A stretch of DNA of 64,000 nucleotides from Cycas panzhihuaensis (Eukaryota; Cycadophyta). A program made the position numbers and the translations under genes. The stretch is from the NCBI GenBank assembly GCA_023213395.1, contig CM041465.1, positions 164,493,741 to 164,557,740 of the forward strand, read 5' to 3'. Under the pieces are notes generated by a model, which saw nothing but the letters and a program-made list of their open reading frames with translations, ran no database searches and was not told where the DNA came from. This document shows positions 1-10,241 of the stretch, piece by piece. Each line of letters starts with the position of its first letter. The first letter of the stretch is position 1.

Positions 1-1225
1 GCAATGAGGTAAGGTGGATCTACGTGGCATACTGTGCTTTCCTTAGAGTTCATAACTATCATAATACCCTTTGCGAATCTCCCAACAAGTAGTCTTGGTT
101 GTCGTGCACTAGGCGAATGGTTGGTTCGTTCCTTAAGGACTACACCAAGCTTAAAACAATGAGGCAAGATTATTAACCTTTTTTGAGCCTCCTTAAGATT
201 TTTCTTTTTTCTAATTTTAATGCTTATGCAATGAAAAAGTGGGTTGCAATGATGTTTGAAATTTGTCCAAGATGTTTAATATCTTGAAATGATGAACAAT
301 ATTATTGATTTGTCACAAAATAAAATTGCTTGAGATGTAGTGCTTAAGTAATTCCTTAGAAAGAAAAAATAAATTTTTAAAGGCACTAAAAGCTTTTGCA
401 ATGCCAATAAACAAAAAGGACAGTTTAGGATCAAAATTATCCTAGCATACACTAAAAAATTTATTTTTTATTGATGCTTTTCTGCCTTTTGGACCTTTTT
501 GAAGACTCATAACACCACATAGAGGGCCTAGTAATGAGTACAATGATTAAATTTTAGATTTTGAAGCAAAAAGGTCATTAAAAATTGGTGTGTTAGACAC
601 CAACAACAAATGTAATTTTTTTATGCGTGTGCCTATGATCAGCTCTCAAACAATGATTTTTTCTTCACTTCAAAAAACAATTAAATAGTGATTAAAATAA
701 AACGTAGGAAATATACCAAATTTGAAAAATAGAATATACTAGGTATATTCCTCTTTTAATAAGTCAAAGTTCTATTTCTAATGTTGTTTTGAAAATTTTT
801 CTACGAGGGCATTCGTGCTAGTGACACACGATTGCCAAAGACGAATTTTCAAAGTGATCTGATCGATTTTTTATTGTGGATTGTTACTAGTCATCTTAGC
901 AAGCCCGCTAGATGATTTAGCAAGGATTGTTAAGTTGCTTTGAAGGTGTAAGATCGTCCACCAAGAAATGATTTAGGATGAGAACTTATGCCAGGAAATC
1001 AACATAGGTCACAGGAGCTACTGGTTGAAAGATAGGTTTAGACAATGAGCAGAAGCCACGAGAAGTATTAGTTGTCACTAGTCTTAGGAGGAGACAATGT
1101 TGAACCAAGATGAGAAAATGATGCACCCAAAGTGATGAAAAAAACAATGAGCAAGGAACAACAGAGAGCCAACAAAGGCAATAATCAACAGTATGCCCAA
1201 CAAGAGGAGGAGAACCCCCAAGCAC
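1..1225 (-). mobile_element. Internal leader of copia-type element H (left part)
   Basis: No gene is seen here. The stretch is AT-rich and ends at the AGCAC target-site copy of element A. It continues on the other side of A (20461-20727) and of D (38072-38122), where it reaches a primer-binding site and LTR. Part of it, near 160-200 (a GAGGCAAG...GAGCCTCC run), resembles the leader of copia element N near 57765-57800, which lies about 200 bp before the N gag. By that comparison the gag of H should begin just left of position 1. An open stretch of 79 codons at 986-1225 (minus) has no recognisable domain. Confidence 0.5.
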
Positions 1226-1944
1226 TGTTGACTTATAAATCTGCTCCTATTGTAAATTCTCACTTGTCAAGGGTTTCCACTGTAGTCTAGGGTGTGTGCA
1301 GGTGGTCAACATACATATTCTTTAATTGATCATCCTCATAAGTCCACAATTCACATACATTCCACATGCATTCCATAATAGGTACACATACTTGTTCACG
1401 TAACTCTTTGTATTACATTAGACAATAGTCAAAATACATCAATTGGGGTCCATTCGGTCTTGACTGGTCAATCATACTAAATCAGGAACCGTTGGAACTC
1501 ACTAACTTGACTCTCACATCCATTCCCACAATTGGATGTGCTTAAATACACTATGCATTCCTATTTCAGAACGGTTGCGTTTATAGTCACAACCGTTCCT
1601 TTTCCGAAATGGATGCCTGTTCAACCCTTAACCATGCTTCATTAGGCTCTTAATACATTCTCTAATTTGTACAGCTGTCCATGTCTCATGTGTTCCGTCC
1701 ATCGTTCCTCTACTGGGTCAGAACCATTCCTTCTTCCATTCGGTGCATTCCCACATTCCCCGTGTATTCCTGCGTATAACATGCATTCCTGTAATGGAAT
1801 GGACTGTGTTCTGTGCATTGTTTCATCCATTCCCTGTTTTGAATGCATGTCGAATGGTAGCCCTGCAAAATACCCATTGTTTTGTCTGTTATTTACCATG
1901 CATTCCCTCTAACGGATACATGAGTGTCAATTATAATCGCAACA
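1226..1944 (-). repeat. 3' LTR of element A
   Basis: It matches 19734-20455 over its full length. It holds about a dozen copies of ATTCC, mostly as GCATTCC or CCATTCC. At many comparable places the LTR of relative B has GTACC. Confidence 0.9.
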
Positions 1945-2305
1945 TCTATCTGGGGTCAACAAAAATGGTTGAGCATCTGTGCTCAATTTCAAAAATTTCA
2001 AAATTTTGTTCTTTTTCTCCTCTCCCCCTTTTTGCAATTAGGGCTGCTCTTGCAGTCCTAGTTGTCTTGCTGGGTCAGTGGCTCTTAACATGTCCTCGTT
2101 GACCTGTGTTGAGGTGGCTATTATTGTGTCTTTCTCCCTCTCTTGTAACTCCACTATTTGTGCCTTGTATCCTTCTTCCAATTCTTGCAACAACTGAATA
2201 ATCCGTGTACCCTTTTCACTTAAGGGTGTTTATGAGGAGTCTTCCCCTAGTTCTGAAACTGTCTACAGAAGCTCTGCTTCCCATTCCTTTGGTAGCTCCT
2301 CTATT
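1945..2305 (-). pseudogene. Element A: C-terminal relic of the accessory reading frame
   Basis: Read on the minus strand, 2305 down to about 2045 aligns with the tail of the B accessory frame (3286-3480). Both have the pattern EEWE/KEWE, then IIQLLQE or IIELIQE, then a heptad-rich stretch GYKAxIxxLQ...KDxIIATxTQxNExxL. That is a predicted coiled coil. The A copy has at least two stops upstream (after AELL and after EDSS) but the coiled-coil part is open. Its upstream portion was split off by B and continues at 9832-9900. The segment 1945-1960 directly abutting the 3' LTR takes the place of a polypurine tract but is not strongly purine-rich. Confidence 0.55.
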
Positions 2306-3175
2306 TGTTGACTGGGGTTTGTTCCCACTGCACTTGTGGGAACAGATAACTTGTCAAGGTTACACAGGCTATATTCTAGTTAGGATACTGTCAACATGGT
2401 TATTCACATACATTCCACAGATTATTCACAGAATTATACCACAATGGTACACAACAAAGCAATCAACACATATTCAGCACTTCATCATCATAACCACAGA
2501 GAATACACAACTTTCCACGTAACTCTTCTTTTCATTAAGTAATCAGTTCAATTACGGAGGGTGGAATGCATTCTTGTGCATTCCAAAGTGACATACTCTT
2601 TACATTACATGCGTACCCAGATGGTACTTATCACTAAACACTGCTTCAATCGGCTGTCATGCGTGCTGGCATCCACACCTTTGCGTACCCTTGATAGTCG
2701 GCTCTCACCCTCGAGAGTATACCATTGGATTGAATCACTCGGCTCTCACCCTCACCGGATGGTTCATGCGTACCTCCTTAAGTATGCTTCTTTGTACCTT
2801 TTGGCTGAAGGGTTATGATTGCCTGTCATAACCGTACCCCTTCAGTCATACGTACCATTTCCTTAATCATTAGTTATGCACTTAACTAAGGTCTTCATTA
2901 AGTTAAATGCGTCCGCACGTGCGTGCAGCGACTTCGGGCCTCCACTGGTCCCGTACGGTCGTGCATACCGCTTCCGTTCGGTTCCGTTCTGCCACTGGTA
3001 TGTGTCTATTGTACGTACCCGTTCCAGGTACGCACCTATCATACGTACCCAGAATGCTGATTTCTTTGCTATTTCGCCTCGTGCGTACCTCCGTACGGTC
3101 TATACCTGCACATCTCAGGTTACCCAGCCTACCTCTGGTCTTCCAACAGCCATATGATCACTTTATGCCCCAACA
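2306..3175 (-). repeat. 3' LTR of element B
   Basis: It matches 8959-9826 throughout. About ten GTACC motifs occur, many as GCGTACC or ACGTACC, together with palindromic GTACGTAC-like cores (for example near 3010-3055). The inner flank after 3175 has the same TCTATCC/TCTATCT start as in element A. Confidence 0.9.
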
Positions 3176-3285
3176 TCTATCCCGGGTCAACAGTATGGGT
3201 TTGAGCATCCTTGCTCAACAAAACTCCAAAAATTTTTCAAAATTTTGGGGTATTCCTCCCCTGCTCTGTCTCAAGGCAGCTCCTG

Positions 3286-4352
3286 CTACCTCTGTTCCGC
3301 TAAAATTTCTTCATTAATCTGTGTTAGAGTGGCAATGATAGCATCCTTTTCCTTACTTTTGTCTTGAAGGGCAGCTATCTCAGCTTTATACCCTTCATTT
3401 CTTGAATCAACTCAATTATTGGTCCTGATTTATCATGTGGTGTGGGAGGTGTTGAGGGTTCGCCTGCTTTCGTTGCCTGAGGGAAGTCTTCCCATTCTTC
3501 CCAGGAGGCCTCTGCTTCTTCTTCCTCCTCCCCTGATTCCTCTTCATCTTTCTTCCTCTTACCTCTTCTATGGACAACCTGTTTTGTCCGATGAGGAATG
3601 GGTGTCCCTGGTGTTTTTTGCAACCAGGTAAGTACCTTCTGCATTTGTTTCTGTACCCTTCTTTTTGCTTTCGGGTTGTTAATTGTATCTGGAAATTCTG
3701 CTGCCCACTGTTTGATTATCAGTTCCCGTGGAGAAATGGTAGTTCTGGTTAGCTGTACATCTGGGCATTGATAGAACAAAATGGCCAATAGCAAGGAGGG
3801 ATGTCGAAAGGGGTGTGTATTGATCTCCTTGAGTTGCTGCCTCATGTTCTCTGCCAAGAATTCGGACCAATTCAGTTTCTCCCATTCCTGAATTTTTAAC
3901 AACACTGGCATCATGCCTCCCTAAATGTATGTGTACTTCCGTTTGGACAAAAATCGAGAATTTATCACTTTTGCTACCCATTGGAGTTTGACATCAATAA
4001 TGTCTACTACACGAATTCCACCAGACATGATATGAGTATTTGGTTGACACAATTCTCTTAACCACATTTCTCGGTCAACTTCTGACCTCTTGGTACCCAG
4101 GGGGATTTCTCCTTCATTTGGGAGTTTTGTGATGGTATGGATTATATCTGCATCCATTTTAGCCTTCCTGCAATCCTCCTTCAGTGCCAATAGGATTTGG
4201 TCCATAAGTTCCAGGTCATAATACATTGGATTGCAGTAAATGTAGTCTCCCCATCCTGCTTGCTTTACCCTGGTCTGAAATTGAGCTAGTAGGGCTTGTA
4301 ATTCCTGCTTAAGCTTCGATACAAATGCCTCTTGGCATCCTGATGTCCTCAT
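3286..4352 (-). pseudogene. Element B accessory ORF (about 350 codons, one TAG and one frameshift)
   Basis: I do not recognise the family. An ATG at 4352-4350 opens a frame to 3921, where a single in-frame TAG follows YTYI; the same frame resumes to 3375. A one-base shift near 3400 then gives access to a coiled-coil tail ending at TAG 3288-3286. Visible parts: a Leu/Gln-rich helical N-terminus, a central region with a HPSLLLAILFYQC-type hydrophobic patch, a basic NLS-like RRGKRKK cluster, a Glu-rich acidic tract, a Pro/Thr linker, and the coiled coil. It lies downstream of the integrase tail in the sense direction, where other plant gypsy elements carry env-like or extra ORFs. The tail is conserved in element A. 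A role as a nuclear or particle-associated accessory protein is only a guess. Confidence 0.55.
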
Positions 4353-5260
4353 TGTGGCTGTGGAGTCCCAGAGACAGCTAAAATAACCTAAGAGTACAAA
4401 CCGGAACCCTACGTGCGTACCTTTTAGGAACGCTTGCCGTTTTTGTGAAATTCCGTGCCGAGATGTGTATCGGAATCAGTTTTTGTGCTTGCCGGGTCGT
4501 ACGGTTGTTTGGCGGAATTTCCGGAGTTGATTCGTCCGCTCTTTTGCTCTGCATACTTCGCGGGAATGCTCGCAGGTACGTAATGTTTTGTCTTATTCGT
4601 AATTTTGTCTTATACGTGCTTTTGGTACGTATAATGTTATGTGCTTCCACTGTGCGTACTCGATTGCGTACTTTTCCGGTACGTAGAATGTAACTGAGCA
4701 CTTAAGTTTATTTTCCACTATGCGTACCCGATTACGTACTTTTCAGGTACGTACACTGTAATCGTTTAACTTAATTCTCTTTTCATTGTGCGTACCTGAT
4801 TGCATACTTTTCAGGTACGTATAATGTAATTGAGCAACTTAAAATTTGTTTACACTGTGCGTACCTGACTATGTACTTTTCAGGTACATATAGTGTAATT
4901 TTGATTCACTTTTTGAGCTGGCGTCTTGATGTATTTCCTTGGTACGTATAGTGTATTTTTAAAATTTGATCACTTTTTTAACTGTGCGTACCTCGTAACA
5001 TACCTTTTTGGTACGTATAATGTATTTTGCTTGTATGCTTTTGAATTTTCCTCTGATTTTTTCAGTTTATGATGCTATTACTTATATACGTGATGAGTTA
5101 CTGATTGTTTTTATTTCCTTTTTTTTTTCTCTTTTTCTATATCCATACCGAACTAGATCATGTCTCGGTATCAAGGTAATTGGTTTTGCCTCAACTTCAT
5201 GCAACACAATATAGTACAACCAGCTGATCCGGCTGGTAAGTTGCTCCACCCTAGTTGATA
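4353..5260 (-). repeat. Spacer of element B with 67-69 bp hairpin repeat array
   Basis: No coding frame is seen. Between about 4570 and 5035 a unit of 67-69 bp recurs, with starts near 4651, 4720, 4787, 4856, a degenerate one near 4920, and 4983. Each unit has a left arm like GCGTACCTGA and a right arm like TCAGGTACGTA about 11 bases later. In the unit at 4791-4819 the 9-base arms CGTACCTGA and TCAGGTACG are perfect inverted repeats. The array precedes the accessory ORF on the element's strand, so it could act as a promoter, splice or RNA-structure region (inference). Confidence 0.7.
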
Positions 5261-5267
5261 TAGGGTT

Positions 5268-6876
5268 TCAGTTTACTACCCTTGACCATTTCAGGCAATA
5301 GCTGGCCTGATAGTTTTTTCAATTGGATAGTGCCATTCTAGTACACTTTCTCAATCCTATATGGGCCTTTCCAATGCATCTTCAATTCTCCTTGGGTTGT
5401 TTGGGATTTGTTGTCGAATTGCCATACTCGATCACCCTTCTTGAAATACGATGTCTTGTCGTGGCGGTCGTGCCTTGTCTTTTTTCGCCTTTTCCTTGGT
5501 GTGGTACGTTTTGTCGATTTCTTCTTATGATCCCTTAATTGATCTTCTCCTAACCAATGTTCTCTACAATGTCTCAAATGGGAAATTCCACATAGTGGTT
5601 CTCCATAAAAGGGTTTCACATAATCTCCAACGTATTCTCCATGATTTCTATCTTCTGGAGTGGCAATTTTGTTTCCTAGACCAGAATCTCTAGGGATACT
5701 CTCAGCAAGTTCCTTTTCTTCTTCCTTAAATTTGGCGCCGATAGTTGAAAAGGATCTTTCGCAGGGTAGGTGTACCTCTAAAGAAGACGAGGAAGGTTTG
5801 TTACTTCCTTCCTCGGGCTGGGATGGGGGTGGGGAAGGGCAGTTTACCTCAAGACCCACACTGGAGGTAGAGGGAAAGTTAGGGTTAGAGGGGGTTGGGG
5901 TATTAGGGTAAGGATTTGGGTTAAAAGGGGGATTTGGGTTTGGGTCTAGGTTTTTTATGTTATTATTAACACTCGTATAATCAACAAATTTAGATTTAAT
6001 ATCAACATCCTTGGTTACATTCTGAGAAACTAGGTTACACCTATAGGATGAGGGGTTGACTTCATATGCATCTTCTAGCTAGTAATCCATAAATCTCATT
6101 CCGTTTTCATCGTCTGAAGAGTTGTAAATTTCTCCAAAGTAGGTCGGTTCTTCTTCTTGATAATTGGTCCATGTCATGGGCTCTTCCGCAGTATGATAGA
6201 GGTTTTCTTCCCCGATGGAAGAGAATGTTGTTTCCCTCGTGACAGTCGTGCTGGATTCCTCGTCTGGTATCATTTCGATGGAGTTCCTTCCTAGCATCGG
6301 TAATACTACTTTATTTCCATTATTCGATAAGGTGGAGGTCACATTTTTCCAGTTTTGGAGGCATGGCATCTTGTATAGCCATGGCCTTCCCAAGAGTGCT
6401 GGATAAGGCATTGCCCCTTTTTCTGTTTCCACGATTGTGAAATCAATTTTTACCACAATCCCTGCCACATCCACCTTGATGTCGGCTAATCTCCCCATAG
6501 GTCGTACTAATAATTCGTTGGCCAATTTCAATGAATATGTTGCCGCTTCCAACTTCGGGCTTCCTAGTTTCCGCCATGTCGAAGCTGGTAATACGTTTAC
6601 CGCCGCGCCTCCATCAACAATTACTTTTGGGAATGTTTCTCCCAGTACCATCATTGTTACCATTGGATCCATATCGAATGATGGCATTATTTGCTTTAAA
6701 CTCTTTGTAGTTCCACGTTGTAGTACTCCTCCTTTAATCCAATCAATGACTTGGCATAGGGGGATGGTCAACTGTAGCTGTTTGACCAAAATTTCCATCA
6801 ACAACAGCATTCTCAGAATGTCTTCCACCGGTAATCCTTTAAATAGTTCCTCCATTTGCACCATTTGAGGCTGCAC
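5268..6876 (-). pseudogene. Element B protease, low-complexity linker and integrase C-terminal tail
   Basis: A retropepsin-like domain occupies the first part. Its catalytic motif reads VIVDGGAAVNVLP, so the usual DSG is DGG, and a flap-side LLGRPWLYK motif follows. A TAG at 6078-6076 comes right after RFMDY. The same frame then runs on through a Pro/Asn-rich linker to a basic stretch and FKKGDRVWQF...GPYRIEKVY, which matches the C-terminal domain of gypsy integrases. A second TAG follows VY, after which homology continues (QLKKLSGQLLPEMVKGSKLKPY). RT, RNase H and the integrase HHCC/DDE core are missing. Element A has the same layout, so the deletion predates their split. At the site of the first TAG, A reads LLDARE and is open apart from a frameshift. 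Confidence 0.7.
5874..5955 (+). repeat. G-rich, telomere-like tract (possible G-quadruplex)
   Basis: The plus strand carries at least eight runs of three or more G, with TTAGGG, TTTGGG and GGGTTAG-like words. It resembles degenerate plant telomere repeats. On the minus strand it is in frame with the element B protease and encodes the repetitive Pro/Asn linker, so it is more likely a coding low-complexity tract than a telomere relic. Confidence 0.6.
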
Positions 6877-6929
6877 CTTAGGCTATTCTGGTATATTCTC
6901 TTTTTCTTTCTGTTTATTTTTAAAATGCA

Positions 6930-8823
6930 TTATACGTACTTAGTTTCTGGTTTTCCCATCAGTAATGTATTTTCTTCTCGGGCTAAGCCATCCAATACTT
7001 GTTTTGCTTTTTTGAATCGATCCATTTCTGTTGGCGGATCCGGATACTCTTCGTTTTGTTTCTCCTTCTGTTTATTTTGGAGTTTTACGTTTTTAGTTTC
7101 TGGTATGATCGTCATTAAGTTGGTGGCTTTGGCCTTCCCTTTACAATCCTCCGTCTTATGGTCACTTGAGCCATAGTTGTTACATACGAACGATTTCTGT
7201 TCGTATTCCTGTTTAGTTGGGCATTTTGACTTCCAGTGCCCAAATTGCAAACAGATGAGGCATCTACCCATTGGTGGTTTCTTTCTCGAGGGCTCTTGTG
7301 TACCCCTCGTTGTGTAAACATTTCAAGGTGGGTTGCCTCCCCTTCCCCTACCTCGTCCTCTGTAGGCTTTCCCTCTGGGATTATAGAAACAATCCTTAGT
7401 CGTATGCATATCTACATCGCATATGTGGCACCATCTGTCCTGTTGGTGCAACGCACTATTTTTTAGATTCAATTCACATTCTTTAGTGGTATGTGAATTC
7501 TCTTCACAGATATGGCACCATTTGGTTATCCTCCTGGCATGGTCTTTCTTTTTCGTCGTTTCTTCTTCTTCTCTGTTATTTCTGATTTTTAGCCTGACCA
7601 CTTCTTTTCTTAAGGCTTCCAATTCCGATTCCTCTTCTGCTATCCCCACCTGGCAGAAGGGTCGATTATACTGATTTTGTTTGAGTTCCCTAATCTCTTC
7701 TTGCAATCTTAATAATAGGGAGCCCTGTCCTCCTGCCTGTGATCCATCTCCATTTCAAAATCCAATGCTAGATCTTAGGCATTTTTAAACGATTTCAATG
7801 GATGGGCATGCATCATGGCTCTCAATTTTTCATTCAATCCTCTCACAAAATAGTTTTTTATGTTGTGGTCAGTTATCGTTTCGTTAATCATACTGGCCGC
7901 AATGATTTTCATTATGCTGATATAGGTTAGCACTAATTCTCTCGGCCTTTGTTTAATTTCCCTCAAGGCGATTTCCACTGCTTCGTTACTACGAAACTTC
8001 TGAAATCTTTCCTCGAAGGATTTCTTGATCTTTGCCCATGACTCATTCTTGTTCATTTCTTTGTACCATGCCAATGGTACTCCCCTCAGTGTACAGGCAC
8101 ATCTAGCTTTGATCTCATCCTCGTCTGTAATCTTTTTCACATCAATCAGACTCTGAAAGAGATATACGTGTTCTCACATCTGAAGTGTCGTTAAAAATCA
8201 ACTTTCCAAAGTCCCTATAATCATCCATTTTGGGGGATTGCAACGGTGCCCCACCCGGTGGTGATTTTTCTCTTCTCCCCTCCTTCAGGGATACACTTGG
8301 AGTGCCTACTACTGTATTATCCTTCCCAAACAACGGATTCTTAAATGGAGTTTTGATGTGTATAAGTTCCACTACACCTGGCACTTGTATAGTTAACGGT
8401 GTCACTGTAATATATGATTGATCAGATCCCTTTTCTGATGAATCTTCAAAAAGCTGTCTTGTGAGCTTATTTTCCCAATATGCCGAGGGACCTTCCTCCA
8501 CCTTCTTCTCGCTGTCACTTGGGTCCTTCGGACTGTCCTCTATAGGTATACTTCCCTCTTCTAAGGTTTCTTGGGGTTGGTGTCAATACCATACATTCGC
8601 CATTAGTTCCCTCTTCTTGTTCTTGAGGTGTTTGGGCTCCACTTGCCTCAGATCCTTCAATGGACTGTCCCTTAGTCTCGTTGTTCTGCGAACTTAATCT
8701 CCTCGCTCTTCTGAGTTTTGATTCCTTCGACCATCTTAGTGCCCTTTGTCTGCTGGTTTCCTTCTCTTTGGGTGAAGTATCCTTTTGTGGCTCTTCTGAC
8801 CTTGAAGGCCTCTTAGGTGGCAT
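6930..8823 (-). pseudogene. Element B gag with a zinc-knuckle cluster
   Basis: The start is the ATG at 8823-8821 (MPPKRPS), shared with element A. A basic, Arg/Lys/Ser-rich N-terminus leads to a retrotransposon gag domain at about 8140-7775 (GVPLAWYKEMN, then FVRGLNEKLRAMM). C-terminal zinc knuckles of the CX2CX4HX4C type follow: two at about 7600-7390 (WCHICEENSHTTKEC and WCHICDVDMHTTKDC), one at 7260 (CLICLQFGHWKSKC), and a fourth at about 7190 whose second Cys is Tyr (CNNYGSSDHKTEDC; element A has a complete CKNCDLSTHNTKEC). Most gypsy gags have one or two knuckles. The frame changes several times, so this copy does not encode a full gag. It would be the RNA-packaging shell protein. Confidence 0.75.
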
Positions 8824-8944
8824 TGGAAGGTCCCAGGCTGCCGGTGGCTTAGTTCTGACCGCCATCACGACGGCCGTGGTCCTCTGCCCTTTACACATTC
8901 CTTTCCTTGAAACTCCCAGGCCTGTCTTTCCTCAACGGACGTGA

Positions 8945-8958
8945 GGCAGCGGAACCAA
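8945..8958 (-). other. Primer-binding site of element B
   Basis: Directly inside the 5' LTR the minus strand reads TTGGTTCCGCTGCC. Element A has TTGGTTCCGTTGCC in the same place (19720-19733). It starts TGG as expected for a tRNA 3' end, but it is not the initiator-Met TGGTATCAGAGC site used by most other elements in the window. I cannot name the tRNA from memory. Confidence 0.65.
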
Positions 8959-9826
8959 TGTTGGCGGGGTTTGTTCCCACGCACTTGTGGGAGCAGTGCA
9001 CTGTCAAGGTTACACAGGCTATAGTCTAGTTAGGATCATCAACATGGTTATTCACATACATTCCACAGTTATTCGCGAGAATTATACCACAATGGTACAC
9101 GAGTACGTAAATCAACACATATTCGAGACTTCATCATCATAAACACGGAGAATACCACGACTTTCCACGTAACTCTTCTTTTCATTAAGTAATCAGTTCA
9201 ATTACACAGAGGCTGGAATGCATTCCGTGCATTCGGTGAGATACACTCTTTACATTACATGCGTGCCGGATGGTACTTATCACTAAACACCGCTTCAATC
9301 GGGTCATGCGTCTTTGGCATCCACACCTTTGCGTACCCTTGATAGTCGGCTCTCACCCTCGAGAGTATACCATGGGATTGAATCACTCGGCTCTCACCCT
9401 CACCGGATGGTTCATGCGTACCTCCTTAAGTATGCTTCTTTGTACCTTTTGGCTGAAGGGTTATGACTGCCTGTCATAACCGTACCCCTTCAGTCATACG
9501 TACCCTTTCCTTAATCATTAGTTATGCACTTAACTAATGTCTTCATTAAGTTAAATGCGTCCAAAATGCGTATGTCTGGCGACTTCGGGCCTCCACTGGT
9601 CCCGTACGGTCGTGCGTACCGCTTCCGTTCGGTTCCGTTCCGCCACTGGTATGTGTCTGTGGTACGTACCCGTTCCAGGTACACACCTGTCATACGTACC
9701 CAGAATGCTGATTTCTTCATTGTTTCGCCTCGTGAGTACCTCCGTATGGTCTGTACCTGCACATCTCAGGTTACCCAACCTACCTCTGGTCTTCCAACAG
9801 CCATATGATCACTTTATGCCCCAACA
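8959..9826 (-). repeat. 5' LTR of element B
   Basis: It pairs with 2306-3175. It carries the same GTACC motif series as its partner. Confidence 0.9.
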
Positions 9827-9831
9827 CTATT

Positions 9832-10241
9832 TTCGATTGTTCTCCACTTCCTTTTGGGCCCCTTTTAATTGCCTGCTTTTGCCGAAGTGGAAAAAAGGTC
9901 CCTGGCTTATGATGTACCCATTTCTACTTTGACTTGATGCTTCTTCATTCTTGGGTACCACTTGGCATAATATTAATCCATTTTTGATCATACATTGATT
10001 TTCATTGCCTAGTTACATTCCTGACTTGGGATGCAAGGTGTAATATTCTTTGACTTTTGTCTAGGCGTATGATTTTTATGAGTTACGGTTAGTTTTTTCT
10101 CCGTTTTTTAGTTTTTTTTTTTGTATTTTTTGTTTACATACCAAAGGAATCACGTTTGATCGTGGCAACCTTATTTGCTTTCAACTTCAAGCAACATGTT
10201 ATGGTACAACCAGTTGATTCCTCTGGTGGATTTGTCACTCC
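9832..10241 (-). other. Element A spacer between integrase tail and accessory relic
   Basis: No intact gene is seen. The right part (about 10060-10241) aligns with 5060-5260 of element B. The left end (9832-9900) continues the accessory frame split by B. The hairpin array of B is represented only by scattered GTACC remnants (about 9912 and 9955), and the N-terminal two thirds of the accessory ORF are missing. Confidence 0.5.

Larger units (their letters stand above)
2306..9826 (-). mobile_element. LTR element B: non-autonomous gag-protease element with accessory ORF
   Basis: LTRs of 870 bp (2306-3175) and 868 bp (8959-9826) begin TGTTG and end CCAACA. A perfect CTATT duplication flanks the element (2301-2305, 9827-9831), which places it inside element A. 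Order on the minus strand: 5' LTR, primer site, gag with zinc knuckles, protease, low-complexity linker, integrase C-terminal tail, a roughly 0.9-kb spacer holding a hairpin array, accessory ORF, 3' LTR. RT, RNase H and the integrase core are absent, so movement would need a partner element. Gag is in several frames and protease and accessory ORF carry stops, so this copy is dead. Confidence 0.93.

Noticed and set aside
4378-4701. Open stretches on both strands over the hairpin array
   Set aside because: They arise from the symmetric GTACC repeat units and have no domain or conserved counterpart in element A.
5874-5955. Interstitial telomere repeat
   Set aside because: The TTAGGG-like words are irregular and the reverse strand is an open Pro/Asn linker in frame with the protease, so coding low complexity explains it better.
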